Assembly (NCBI RefSeq): GCF_029931775.1
Contig: NC_079324.1
Location: forward strand, 62,627,268 to 62,691,267
Origin: Euleptes europaea
Lineage: Eukaryota; Chordata; Lepidosauria; Squamata; Sphaerodactylidae
Direction of reading: 5' to 3'
Length of the DNA stretch: 64,000 bases
Shown here: positions 42,206 to 52,630 of the stretch, in pieces
Position numbering within the stretch: position 1 is the first letter of the stretch
Layout of the letters: the number at the start of each line of letters is the position of its first letter
The notes under the pieces: model-generated
Told to the model about the DNA's origin: nothing
Databases searched by the model: none
The model's input: the letters and a program-made list of their open reading frames with translations, nothing else
Position numbers and translations under genes: made by a program

Positions 42206-45200
42206 GTAAGAAGACTTAAGTTGTGTGCTGAAGGACACTGCTTGTTCCAGCCCTCCGTGGTGTCTGCCCTCCAGTGTATTAGATCTCACAGTTGGGCTTT
42301 AAAATTGGTTGCCTTTGTGTTCTTGAGAATCCTTCTCCCCATGAAGATGATGTTCAGAAAGATTTCAGCAGCGCACCCTTCCCAATTGTCTTGGGTCACT
42401 GAATACTTTTAATTTTAATTTGTAAATTCTGCTTGTTGACAAGAGATTCTAAAGCTGCTGTTGACGTTCCAAGAATGTGAATATGCTATTGTAGCACCTT
42501 ACAATTTAAAAGCCGCTTGCGCTGGGAAGGGGCAGGGTAGAAATAAAACAAAACATGTGTGCCTGTTTGGGGTTGTGCTGGGTAGATTGGAAACTGGAAC
42601 TCGTTTTTTAAAAACTCGCCATTGTTTAAATCTTGCTATAGTAGAGGAGCAGGGTCAGTCCAGCTGATTTACATGCAGGTGTGTAAAGGTGTCTTTGCCT
42701 GTATACCTCCTCAGGCTTGTCTGTGGAAGCATGAGCTTCATTTGCCAGAGAGAGCACCTGCCTTATAACCCTGGCAGATAGCAGTCATTCCGTGCACTGT
42801 TTGCATAAAGAAGCTGAACCTGAACAAGAGAGGCAGGCTCCACTTGAACCAAAAGGGAGCTGGGCTGCAGTCAGAGCAGTTTTTCAGCTAGCTCCTGGGG
42901 GAAAGGCAACAGGACCTGGGGAGCCTTCGGTTCGGGATGACCCACCCCAAAGGGATGGGGTACTAAATTCTTGGGACACTATTGGTGGGCGTGGGTAAGA
43001 AATTAAGAATGAGGGGGGAGCAGTAAAGAAGGGCCACGGTGGGGAGTGGTCACAGGTTCCTGTATGCAAATGCTAGTGGCCTCTGAGCCAGGTGGGAGGG
43101 TCGGGTGCATGGTGCGAAACAGCAACTTGTAGGCCTGGCCTGTGTTTGAGAAACCTGGTGGAATGGGAAGTGTCAGTGGGGCGCTTGCTCCTGGAAACAA
43201 ATTCTGTAGACAGGACAGATCAAAAACGTTTCACAAGGAGAGGGAAATAAGGTAGCAGAAAATGTTGTGATACTGGGATGCTTCAGTTATCCTGCTTTGG
43301 CTGGGAAAATGTGTGCTCAAGGCTTCGAGATGTTGTTGTAAGTGACTGTGCGTGGGAACAGCTGGTCATGGAGCCAACAAGAGGTGTAACAGGCCTGGCC
43401 GAGGCTCTGACCGAGGCTTGAGACCTGGTGCCGGATAGAGATACCACCGCACCAACTGGGAACTGGGAGCATAATGGTGTTAAAGTTCACCGTTCGTTAG
43501 ATAACTTATTTCTGTAGGGAGGGGCAGGACAGTTATCTAGCAAAGGAGAAGGAGCTGATTAAAGCAGAAAGGAACACTGGGAAGGAAAAGCCTCTTTTCA
43601 TGTGGATTCAAACCATGACTCATTGTAGAATCAGAGTTGGAAGGTACCAACAGGGTCATCTAGTCCAACCCCCTGCACAATGCAGGAAATTGCAAACTAC
43701 CTACCCCCTACCCCGCCCTAGTGACCCTTACTCCATTCTCAGAAGATGGCCAAGAGGCCCTCCCTCCCTCTCATGATCTGCCTAAGATCATAGAATCAGC
43801 ATTGCAGACAGATGGCCATCTAGCCTCTGCTTAAAAACTTCCAGGGAAGGAGAGCTTACCACCTCCCGAGGAAGCCTGTTCCACTGAGGAACCGCTCTAA
43901 CTGTTAGAAAATACTTCCTGATGTCTAGATGGAACTTTTTTGATTAATTGGTCATGGCTGAAGATTGCGGAAAAGACTGTCCTGGGAGTTATGAGCCTTA
44001 ACTGAAAATAAGCCTTGTACATTAATTTCTAAAATAGTAACAGGGTTAAGGGAGCAATCATAAGCAGGTCAGCTTGAAAGTAACTCTCATGTTATTCAGT
44101 GGGGCTTTTTCTCAGGAAAGTGCCTTTAGTGCCTGGAAGTTTGATTCCAAGCCAAGGCTCCAAAGCCTTTCTGTTGCTGCTTCCCCGGTGACTTGTCTGC
44201 GTGCCCTCTGTCTCTTACCAGCAAAAAGGACATTCCTGTGGCAAACTTCACCATCCACGAGATCCACTGCTGTAGGAACATTGGGGTTTGCCATTTCTGC
44301 CAAGAGTCGGTCCCTAAGTCAGAAATGAAGAACCACATGGAACTGGAGCACACCCAGGTGACTGAGGAGCCTTGCCTGTCCTCCTCTCTGATTTGGCTCC
44401 TCCATGGGAAGTGGCTTTTGTCCTGACGTTTTATCTTTTTTTCATCGCAGGTTACCTGTAAATGCAGCATGAAAATGGAAAGAGGCGACCTACCGGAGCA
44501 TGAGGTTAGTCAGTTGAATCTTGGGCGGCCTTGTCCCCGACGACGTCTGGCGGCTCCTCGGAAGTGAGCAGAGCTTCAGCAGAAAGGCCGTTGGCCGGGT
44601 TGCTGTGGCCTGGCTCCAGGTTTTTGTGAGCTGGAGGAAAGCCGAGTGTTTCAGGCTGAATGACCAACGCAGGGGCCTTGATGCACTTCTCAGAACTCGG
44701 TGTAGTCTAGTAACATATTTGCAGAGGCGTAGCAATGTCAGTTTTTTCTTGTAGCGAAATAAAACAAAAGTCCAGGGGTACCTTAAAGATTAGTAACGTT
44801 TATTTCAATATGAGTTGGAGCTAATTTCTTCAGATATATGGATGTGAGCTCTGACTCAGGAAAGCAGGTATTTACATAAATGATGTTAGTGCTTTTGTTA
44901 ATATATTTGCCTGGCTGAAACTTTTTATTTTTAGATGGGGGAACCTTACCAAAGGGCTTTTTCATAAGTAACATGTCCATGGGGCTTGTCCATGGGGACA
45001 ACTTAGTACCTGAGTCGGTTCGGATGAGCCGCGGAGGTGGCAAAGGGGCTGTGCGCTGGGGCAGAGTTACCAAGGGTTCCTGTTGCAGCTCACAACGCCT
45101 TTGCCTTTCGAAATGCACGGCAAGCTGTCTTTGCTGCACGATGTCTTGATCCCTTCCTACACCAAAAACAAAGGGGAAAAAATGTAACCCTAAAAAACAG

Positions 45201-48200
45201 AATTAAGTACCCAAAGGTCAAGGGGAAAAAATAAACATCCAAGGCCAAAACTGATACAATCTAAAAGTTATGTCCGTACAAAATATGTATGAAATAAATA
45301 CATACATATTTTGTTTGGACATAACTTTTAGATTGTATAACTTTTGGCCTTGGATGTTTTTCCCCCCTTGACTTTGGGTACTTAATTTTGATCCCTTCTT
45401 AGCCTGACTCTAGAGCATTGGTCAACCAACAGCCTCTGCCTTTGAATTGGACTTGCCAGAGCTTGAACCTGTGGCCCTTGCCTGGGACAGCCTGTGCCTT
45501 AGTGCTGAGCCACAGCCCCTCGTGATGTCTCCCATCCTGAGGTCTTCTGAGGCGCATACCCTGTAAAGTGCCTTTGTTTGCCTGCATCTGGGTATGATGC
45601 CCTGCGGCTGTTGACCCTGCTTGGCTCTCTTCTCCTAGGCCTCGGCTTGCCCTTTGCGGCCTGTGGCCTGCCAGCACTGCGACCTGGAGCTTGCGTTCCA
45701 CAAGTTGCAGGACCACGTGGACTACTGCGGCACCCGGACGGAGCAGTGCAGCAGATGCAGCCGCAACGTGATGCTGAAAGACCTGAAGGAGCACCCCGAG
45801 GACTGTGGGAAGAAGGCTGAAGAAGGCCAACTCGGCCAGCCGAAGCCCTGCTTGAACTCTGAGGTGTCTTTACGGAACGTCCAGACGATCAGAAACATCC
45901 TCAATTCAGATGGCTCTCTGGGGCCCCTGCCGAGGGTGAACAGACTCCCGGAGAGCAGGCTTTACAATTGTCTTTCGAGCCAGCAGTTTCCCAGGAATCT
46001 TCCCAGGAGGAATGTCGATCTGCTGCAGCCAGATGGAAATCAGGGTGATGGCATCAAAAGAGAACTGGGTGACTGAAAAAACAGTAGCTTAGCATCTTAG
46101 GCACTTTGAGTGTTCAAAGTTGTCTGCACTGAACCCCTTCTGTGCTGCTCCTGGCTGCACACAATTTTCTGGTTTTATTCTCCCCCTGCCCCAGGTGCAT
46201 TAACACTGGCCTTTGGGCTGCTGGTGTCTCCCCGGGCAAGCACGGCAGCTGGGTTTTTGCTTGCTCAGCAGGAATTTCCTTGTTCCTGGAAGATCCAGTA
46301 GTAGTACTCTGCTGTTTGCTGTGTCTGAGTGGGCGGGAAATGTTGGGAGGGGGCAATTCCAAAGAGAAAATGGCTTTTGGCTAGAATGCCCCTTTGTAAT
46401 GGCCACATTTTAGCTTACAGGAGTCTGCAGGTTAGTACTTTTCTTCTAGAGTTTAATCTCATGGAAAGGGAAAAGCGAGCTGGGCGCCTTGTGAGCAGTC
46501 TCCTGTTTTTCAAAACCAAAGTGCTTACTTGCTGAAGTAGTTGACCACTGTTGGCAGAGGTTAGCGTTAGGAAATATAGCTTCACTCAGTGAAATCTACT
46601 CAGCTGCAAGCCTTCCTCAATAACTCCACCTTGTGCATTTCTCTGAGTGTAAACGTGATGGTGTAGCTTTCTGGCAGCCCCCTCTGAAACAATGGGATTA
46701 CCTCGAAGGATGCTGTTGACGGGGCTGAAACTATCCTGGCCTCTTCCAGAGAGGAGGTAGTAAGCAAGTGAGCCTTGCAGTGACCAGAAGCACAACTGAG
46801 GCCGATGCATCTTGTGCCTTCAGGTCTGCCCCCGGGGTTAGGCTCAAAGCACGACTGCTTCTGCCTAACAGCTGGTTGTGTTTCTTCCCCCTGAAGGTCA
46901 CCTAGGGAAGGTGGACAATGCCTTGGCCTTTGGTGGCAGAGAACCTGACTGCCAGTTGGATTACCTCTTGGCTCTGAGCTTGCAGCGCGACAACCTCACG
47001 CACGACCGCAGCGCGACAGAATTCCAGAGGGAGTTCTGGAAGAACATCTGCCCCGCAAGAACAAGCGCCACAGGCAATTCCGTTGAAGCCAGCAACCTCA
47101 ATATCTTCTCTCAGGATTTGTTGGGGTCGGTGAACACTTCCAACAAGTCAAAAGGTAAGCATGACTTGTAGCATACTAAGGTTGTGTCGCTGCCGTTGGT
47201 TGTGGAATGCTTTTGCAAGTGCGCTGGGAGCTTAGTCGGATTCATGAGAGAAAGCTTGGAGGGACTGACTTAGGGTGGTGTAGGTAACAAGTGGAGTTGG
47301 CTGGAAGAAACTGGAACCAGACCCAGATACAGGCTCCGTGTGAATGGGAGGCGCTGGGAGGAAGGGGGTAGGTGAGCCCTTCTAGCAATGGCAGTTTGGG
47401 GACTCTCAGGATTGACCAGTCTCACGAGGTGCCCTTGCTGGGATTCTCTCCCAATGAGGCATGAAGTGTCTCACATTGCTATTGTTGAGACACAGGACAT
47501 CTCTGTCCTGTTTGTGACTCATGTCACAAGCTCAATTTGGGAAAGGAACGTTGCAGGACTAAACCATTTGGCGGAGCAAGAAAACAGTCTGCTGACACAT
47601 CCCGGCATAGCTTCTGACCATGGAGTGGATGCTTAAAGTTGAGGAAATGCGGCTGTAAAGAAGATGCTCTCATGAAGGGATGTGGAGGGTGCCGCCCTGC
47701 TTTCTCTTTATGTACGGGTGACATAAAATCGCCTTGTGTGTCAGAGTCAGTTTTCTTCAACAACTGCGTGAACAGGAGCTTCAAAGTGATGGCCCCAAAT
47801 CTTTTTGCTGCCAGATTTTTGCAGGCTGGCCCTGGGCGACTCACCATCTGCTGGCCTTGATTCATCCACTGTAAAATGGGAAGAAGGGTAACCTGCCTTC
47901 CAGAGCATCAGCCTTAGAGTGTGTGCATACAGTGCTCTGAATATAGTTCCAGAGGGTAGCCATGTTGGTCTGCAGTAGAGCAGGTAGACTGGAGTCCAGA
48001 AGCACCTGGGAGACTGACAAGATATGCGGGGTATAAGCTTTCAAGAGTCAAAGCTCCCTGAGTCAGATCTGATGAAGGGAGCTTTGACTCTCAAAAGCTT
48101 TTACCCTGAAAATCTTGCCGGTTTCTAAGGTGCTAGACTCCAGTCTAGTGCTCCGAATGTCTATGTGCAATGAATTCAAAACAGAAGTCTGCTTGCTAGG

Positions 48201-51200
48201 TACTGTGAGGGTTTATGTGAGTGGATAATCCTGCTTTTCTTCACCTTGCAGTTGCAACTCTGCTGCCCTGTGAATTCTGTGAGGAGCTGTACCCGGAGGA
48301 AGATCTAATCCTTCATCAGGTTAGTCTTCCCATCTCTGTCAAAGGCTGGGAAGTGGAGGGGCTGCGGCTGCCTCCCCCTGTATGGCACTGATGGTCGTAA
48401 TCTGAATAAAGACTCTCTGCTGTTCATAATTCTCATCAGTGAAGGTGAGTGGGGGGTGGGCAGCCAGGTCAGAACAGGATACAGCTCCTTGGGCCGTGGG
48501 GAAAGCGTCATTGTTAGTGGCAGAGATCTGTGGGATCCAGCCCCGTATGGAGGAGATACATGGTCTGTTCCTGCATACCTTTGAGGAATTCCTCTCAGGA
48601 GAGGGTCTACTCCAGAGGCCACCTCGCAGGGAGGTAAGATCCAGCAGAGCTCTGTGTAGGACCACCTTGGTGGTGGTGCCACAATGGTAATATGCTTTGT
48701 TTTTTAATTGGTGGTTGGTGCTGTATGAACAAATGCTTGTCCTCTGCCTTGAGGCTTCTAGGAAAGGAGAGCCAGGAATATTTCTAAAGCCAGTGATTCA
48801 GAATTGAAGTAGGAGATTGACTGCCATGGCTGGGTGGGGGAAAGAGATGCCCGGGCGGACTCTAAATGTGTGCTTACTGCTGATGATACTGTATACCCGG
48901 AAAGGAGGAATAGGGCATATATAGCTCTTGTGGGCTTAGAGCAAGGCCTGAAAATGAACAGACAGAAATTGAGTCTCTTCTCTCCCTACCCTTCTTCTTG
49001 CATTGTTGGGGATAGTGGAACAGTTTCTTACTCGCCATGGAGACCTTATAAGGTGGGCCTTAATTGACACCTTCCCCCCCTTGTCTGTGTGGCAGACGGG
49101 GTGCAGCCCAGCGAATGCTTTGGCTTCCTTCAGCAAGAGGAGCTCCTCCCTCCCTCGGCCGGATCAGGACGAGCGTCTTACAGACTTGTGGGAGCAGCTG
49201 CAGAGGAATCAGTCCCGGGGCAGGGAGAGGTGCCCTCTGCAGCCTGACTCCGGGGGCAGCATCATGATCCCCTGCGAGTTCTGTGGAGTCCAGCTGGAAG
49301 AAGAGATCCTCTTCCACCACCAGGTAATGCAGTTGTCACTGGCAGAGTCTGACCGGTCTCATAGAGCGAGCCGGCCAGCTCACTGTGCAGATTTGGCCCC
49401 TTGTGCTTCTCTGGGAAGGTGTCCAAACGACTGGTCTCTTGTCTTGCCCCAGGACCAGTGTGACCTGCGTCCAGGCACGGGGAGATCCCTCTCCCAGCCG
49501 GGGCCCCCAGCCACAGGAGACTCGGAGAAAACGGAGTCACCAGACCCGCCGAGGAGACGCATCCGCCATCAAGGTATGGCTGCATGAGCAGTAGGGGGTG
49601 GGCAGGGGAGAAGAGCCGGCTTCGTTGGCTGGGGCAGGAGAATTCTGGGGGCTGAGCGAGATGCCTCCTTCCTCAGAGAAGGGACACGCCTCATTTTTGG
49701 AGTCTTGTGTGCTACAAGATGAGAAAGGGCTGTGCGTGCTTTAGGGTGAGGTGTGGGAGGGGCCCAACATTTCCGGCTCAGTTTCCCTCTCCTGGCTGTG
49801 CTTCATGATGCTCACAGTGCTTTGGAATAGAAGCCTGCAGTGGTTGGACCATCCTTCCAGTGTCCTGGTGCAGAATTGCCGGCATGGCCTGTTTCCTGGG
49901 GCAGAGTGTTCTTCCATTTCTCTGATGGTTTTCGCGTTCTGCAGGCGTGGCTTCAAGTGTAATCTCTTCCTTTCTGCTTCAGGGGAAGTCTCACCTCAGT
50001 ACCTCGAGGAGTTCGGGCAGCAGAGGCCTCCCCAGCCCGTTCGGGGGAGCCACTTGCGGGGCAACCCAGCAGCTGCCAGGCGCATCCAGCTGAATTCTCC
50101 CAGCAACAGGAGAGAGACTGAAATCGGCCCTTTGGAGCGAGGGAGAGTCAAGGACCAGGGAGGTGGCGACAGAGGAGAGAGAGCACAGCGCTGGGGCCAG
50201 AGTGACAGGAAGGCAGAGGTCCGGGGCCCCGTGCCGGCAAGGCATTCCCCTCACAACGTTCCTCCCAGCAGTTACGTGCCGAGTTTCCCCGTTACAGTTC
50301 CAACGCGGCCCAGGTAGAGTGCCCAGGGAACATGTGTGCATGCACCCCTGCCCTTGAGGCTGGAAGCACTTCCGGTTTGCATTGGGGATAGACTGCACCT
50401 GCCGCCCCATCCTGTGTGGCTTCAGATGGAGTGCTGGGGTTGTCTCCCCCCACCCCCTTTTCCACATGTGGAAGCTGCAAGAGCTGGCAGTGGAGGGAGA
50501 TTGCAAAACCCGAGCGAGCTCTACAGTGGAGGCTGGTCAGTCCGTTCAGGCTTTCAGTTGTCGGCAGGAACCGTGGGAATCGTAGATGTTCTCCCCCATT
50601 GAGTCAGTGAAGAAGGATAGGAAGTCACAGGTTGGGAGAAGGGGGATACTGAGAGGCTGGCAGTCAAGACAGAGGGTAGGGGAGGCTTTCAGCCACCACC
50701 ACCCCAGTTCCCAAATTCTCCTTCCTGCAGTTGCCACCTCATGTAATGTGGTTGTTAACTTGGAAGGGATTTTCAGGTTCCGCTTGTAACGTTCTCTCTG
50801 TTCCCCTCTCAGGCTGAGAAGCGAAGGCGGTACGAGTCCCACCGGGCCTGCTCAATACAGCAGCAGCAGCGGCACGGTAAGGGCTGCCTCCAGGGCTGTC
50901 TCTACTTCTTCCATGAAAGCGCCCTGGGTGACCATGGGCCCATTGCATACTCTTAGCCTGACCTACCTCATAGGGTGGTTGTGAGAAAATGAAGGAGAAG
51001 AGAACAATGTTCTAAGCTGCTTTGAGTCCCGGCTGGGGAGAAAAGTGCTGGATGACCAGTCGCTGTTTTTGGAGCACAGGTTACCAGACTCGGCTCGATA
51101 ATGCAAATCCCAAGTACTGAGTAAAGCTTTCCAAAAAATCCCAGCTGTTTCACAGCCTCTTGAGATGCAAGCCCCCGCCCCCCACAAAAAAAAAAAAACT

Positions 51201-51292
51201 TGGAAGGAGGCCACTGCTTCACTTCTTGCTATTCTTTCTCACAGGCAAAACCATGGCAGACTGAATCGGCCTACCCTGACAAAGAAGAATAG
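42156..51292 (+). CDS. TRAFD1: TRAFD1, TRAF-type zinc finger domain-containing protein 1 (complete)
   Basis: TRAFD1 (FLN29) is an interferon-induced negative regulator of Toll-like and RIG-I-like receptor signalling. Exons: 42156-42205, 44222-44357, 44451-44504, 45639-46044, 46897-47154, 48252-48319, 49096-49323, 49453-49573, 49983-50313, 50813-50876, 51245-51292. All are GT-AG, phases chain, and the product is 587 residues (human about 582). Residues 14-140 form the TRAF-type zinc-finger array (FTIHEIHCCRNIGVCHFC, CQHCDLELAFHKLQDHVDYC). A DYLLALSLQ motif lies near residue 237. Two CEFC zinc fingers follow: LLPCEFCEELYPEEDLILHQ, and PCEFCGVQLEEEILFHHQ near 385. The rest is Ser/Pro/Arg-rich and poorly conserved. 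The C-terminus ends YPDKEE, without the long acidic run of the human protein. Confidence 0.97.
42206..43615. other. TRAFD1 intron, unassigned part
   Basis: Intron after the start exon; no repeat family or RNA gene recognised up to the CR1 fragment. Confidence 0.5.
43620..43935 (-). mobile_element. CR1 LINE 3' end
   Basis: AGAATCAGAGTTGGAAGGTA, GGTCATCTAGTCCAACCCCC and TTCCACTGAGGAACCGCTCT are the conserved CR1 3' region in reverse. Same family as 59497-60030. Confidence 0.85.
44222..44357 (+). CDS. TRAFD1: TRAFD1 coding exon 2
   Basis: Residues 17-62, first zinc finger: CKKDIPVANFTIHEIHCCRN to HMELEHTQ. Confidence 0.97.
44451..44504 (+). CDS. TRAFD1: TRAFD1 coding exon 3
   Basis: Eighteen codons, VTCKCSMKMERGDLPEHE; acceptor CATCGCAG, donor GTTAGT. 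Confidence 0.95.
44760..44860 (-). repeat. short retroelement tail
   Basis: AGTCCAGGGGTACCTTAAAG and AATTTCTTCAGATATATGGA resemble the Penelope-like tail at 34540-34665, but diverged. Confidence 0.4.
45157..45387. mobile_element. hairpin-forming insertion with direct-repeat flanks
   Basis: The left arm 45201-45291 and right arm 45301-45387 are inverted copies, differing by a few substitutions and small gaps, around a 9-nt A/T loop. TTGATCCCTTC occurs directly before (45146-45156) and at the right end (45388-45398), like an 11-bp target-site duplication. No coding capacity. Probably a foldback MITE or an inverted local duplication in TRAFD1 intron 3. Confidence 0.65.
45639..46044 (+). CDS. 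TRAFD1: TRAFD1 coding exon 4
   Basis: Residues 81-215 plus one base: ACPLRPVACQHCDLELAF, then HVDYCGTRTEQCSRCSRNVM. The frame stays open to a stop at 46076, so retention of the intron would give a short zinc-finger-only form. The donor at 46045 (GTGATG) is chosen by phase with the next exon. Confidence 0.93.
46897..47154 (+). CDS. TRAFD1: TRAFD1 coding exon 5
   Basis: Residues 216-301 plus one base, carrying LDYLLALSLQ and FQREFWKNIC, which align to the human LDFMLALSLQ and FWRAVC stretch. Acceptor CCCTGAAG, donor GTAAGC. Confidence 0.92.
47945..48155. repeat. inverted pair of Penelope-like tails
   Basis: AGGGTAGCCATGTTGGTCTG to AAGCTTTCAAGAGTCAAAGC is followed by its inverse, GCTTTGACTCTCAAAAGC to AAGGTGCTAGACTCCAGTCT. 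The two copies face each other across GATCTGATGAAGG. Confidence 0.6.
48252..48319 (+). CDS. TRAFD1: TRAFD1 coding exon 6
   Basis: VATLLPCEFCEELYPEEDLI to LHQ, a conserved CEFC finger. Donor GTTAGT. Confidence 0.96.
49096..49323 (+). CDS. TRAFD1: TRAFD1 coding exon 7
   Basis: Seventy-six codons from TGCSPANALASFSK to MIPCEFCGVQLEEEILFHHQ, the second CEFC finger. Sequence before 49096 in the same frame is intron. Confidence 0.96.
49453..49573 (+). CDS. TRAFD1: TRAFD1 coding exon 8
   Basis: DQCDLRPGTGRSLSQ to PPRRRIRHQ plus one base. Matches the human DQCDQRP...PRRRVRHQ exon. Confidence 0.95.
49983..50313 (+). CDS. TRAFD1: TRAFD1 coding exon 9
   Basis: Residues 441-550: a low-conservation linker rich in Arg, Gly, Ser and Pro (EVSPQYLEEFGQQRPPQPVR to YVPSFPVTVPTRP), ending in phase 2 at GTAGAG. 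Confidence 0.88.
50813..50876 (+). CDS. TRAFD1: TRAFD1 coding exon 10
   Basis: LRSEGGTSPTGPAQYSSSSG T, from acceptor CCCTCTCAG to donor GTAAGG. Weakly parallels the human GASGRSEGGRNS stretch. Confidence 0.88.
51245..51292 (+). CDS. TRAFD1: TRAFD1 coding exon 11 (stop)
   Basis: AKPWQTESAYPDKEE then TAG at 51290. Preceded by TTTCTCACAG. Confidence 0.9.
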   Translation, partial: AKPWQTESAYPDKEE

Positions 51293-51990
51293 GAGGGTGT
51301 TGCCGGGCCAAGTGGGGGGGGGGGGGGTCACCTGCATTTATTCTAGCACAAAGGATTTTTGCAACAGTACTGGTCTTAATGTAGGCAGTTACTTGGGGGT
51401 CGGTCCCTACCACAGCTGCTGGGCAGAGATGTGGCAGCAGGAAGCTTCAATTCCTGTTCACGTTTTGTTTGTAAATGTGCAATGTGTTGACGTGCTGGGC
51501 TGGGTCTGGGTGGGCAGACAATCCCAGCTTGCTTGCTTGCTTTAACAGTAGTACAGCTTTGGAGGGTGGCCTGCTTGAAACACTTGGCCTTAAAATCCCT
51601 TGATGAGTTGGCATCCGCCAGAGCCATGAGGCTGAGGAGCCCTGTCAGCACCACACGAGATCAATCAGCTGGACACGTCGGGCTTGACACTGGTCGCTGC
51701 TGCAGTGGGGAGCCTGCTCTGCACTCCGTCGGGAAGAGGAATTCCTCCTCCTGCACTTAGCGAATCGGACTGAGTTCCAGAGAAGAACTTGAGGGAAAGC
51801 CATAATCTGTGGTTGGTGGGGTGGGTGGAGCTCTTTGTCTTTAATACCAGAAGTGCCCAGTTAATGTCCTAAAAATTGAGACACGCTTTGATAGATCAGC
51901 CTGTCCTCTTCCCCTCCTCCCTGTGCTTATTGTTCTGTAGTAGAGAATGTGTTTTAAATTTCTTGTAATAAAAATTTGTATTTACCAGTT
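51293..51990 (+). other. TRAFD1: TRAFD1 3' UTR with polyadenylation signal
   Basis: Runs from the stop to an AATAAA at 51967-51972; the cleavage site is estimated about 15-20 nt further. A poly-G tract lies at 51316. Confidence 0.7.
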
Positions 51991-52630
51991 TTGTGCTGCC
52001 TGTCTCTTTTAACAGAGGCTAATACTGAAATGTCACCATGTTGCAAAGTAGAGTCGGTCTGTCTCCTCTGTGTGACTGCATGGGCCAGGGGCCAGACAGA
52101 AGAAATGGGGATGGGCACGATAGTCCATTCCTTCACAGCTAGCAGTGCTAGTAACTCTGATTGGGCCCAATCATCGGTGATTTGTAGGTTGTGTGTAGTT
52201 AAATTTTATTCACAATCTGAGTGTGGACCGACTTTTTAGAATCTCATCTATGCATCAGGCGGATTGCTCTGCTTTATGCTGTTCAAGCACTTCTGGGCTG
52301 AATAAGGACAGTTCTGACCAATGGGGGGGTGGGGAAGAGCACACAGGGCTCCATCCCTCTTGCGTACACTCCGAGCTCCTGGTGTTCAAGAGAGCCAGGG
52401 GAAAACATAAGGGTGGGGGGAGATTCTCTTGATGGCAGCAGATTCTACTGGGGTAAGTGACGCTGGTGAGGGGTCAAAATAAGGTTTTAAAGGCACAACC
52501 AGTTCCCAGGGTGGGCAGTTGCAACGGCTGGTATGGGTTAGAGTCCTTTGGGTTCATGCTGTTCCACACGAGCCTTCATTTGCTGCAGCTACTGAATACG
52601 CATTAAGAACAAAACAGCTTTAAGACACTT
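51991..52630. other. gap between TRAFD1 and HECTD4 3' ends
   Basis: Nothing recognised. The two genes converge on this 0.65-kb spacer. Confidence 0.6.
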
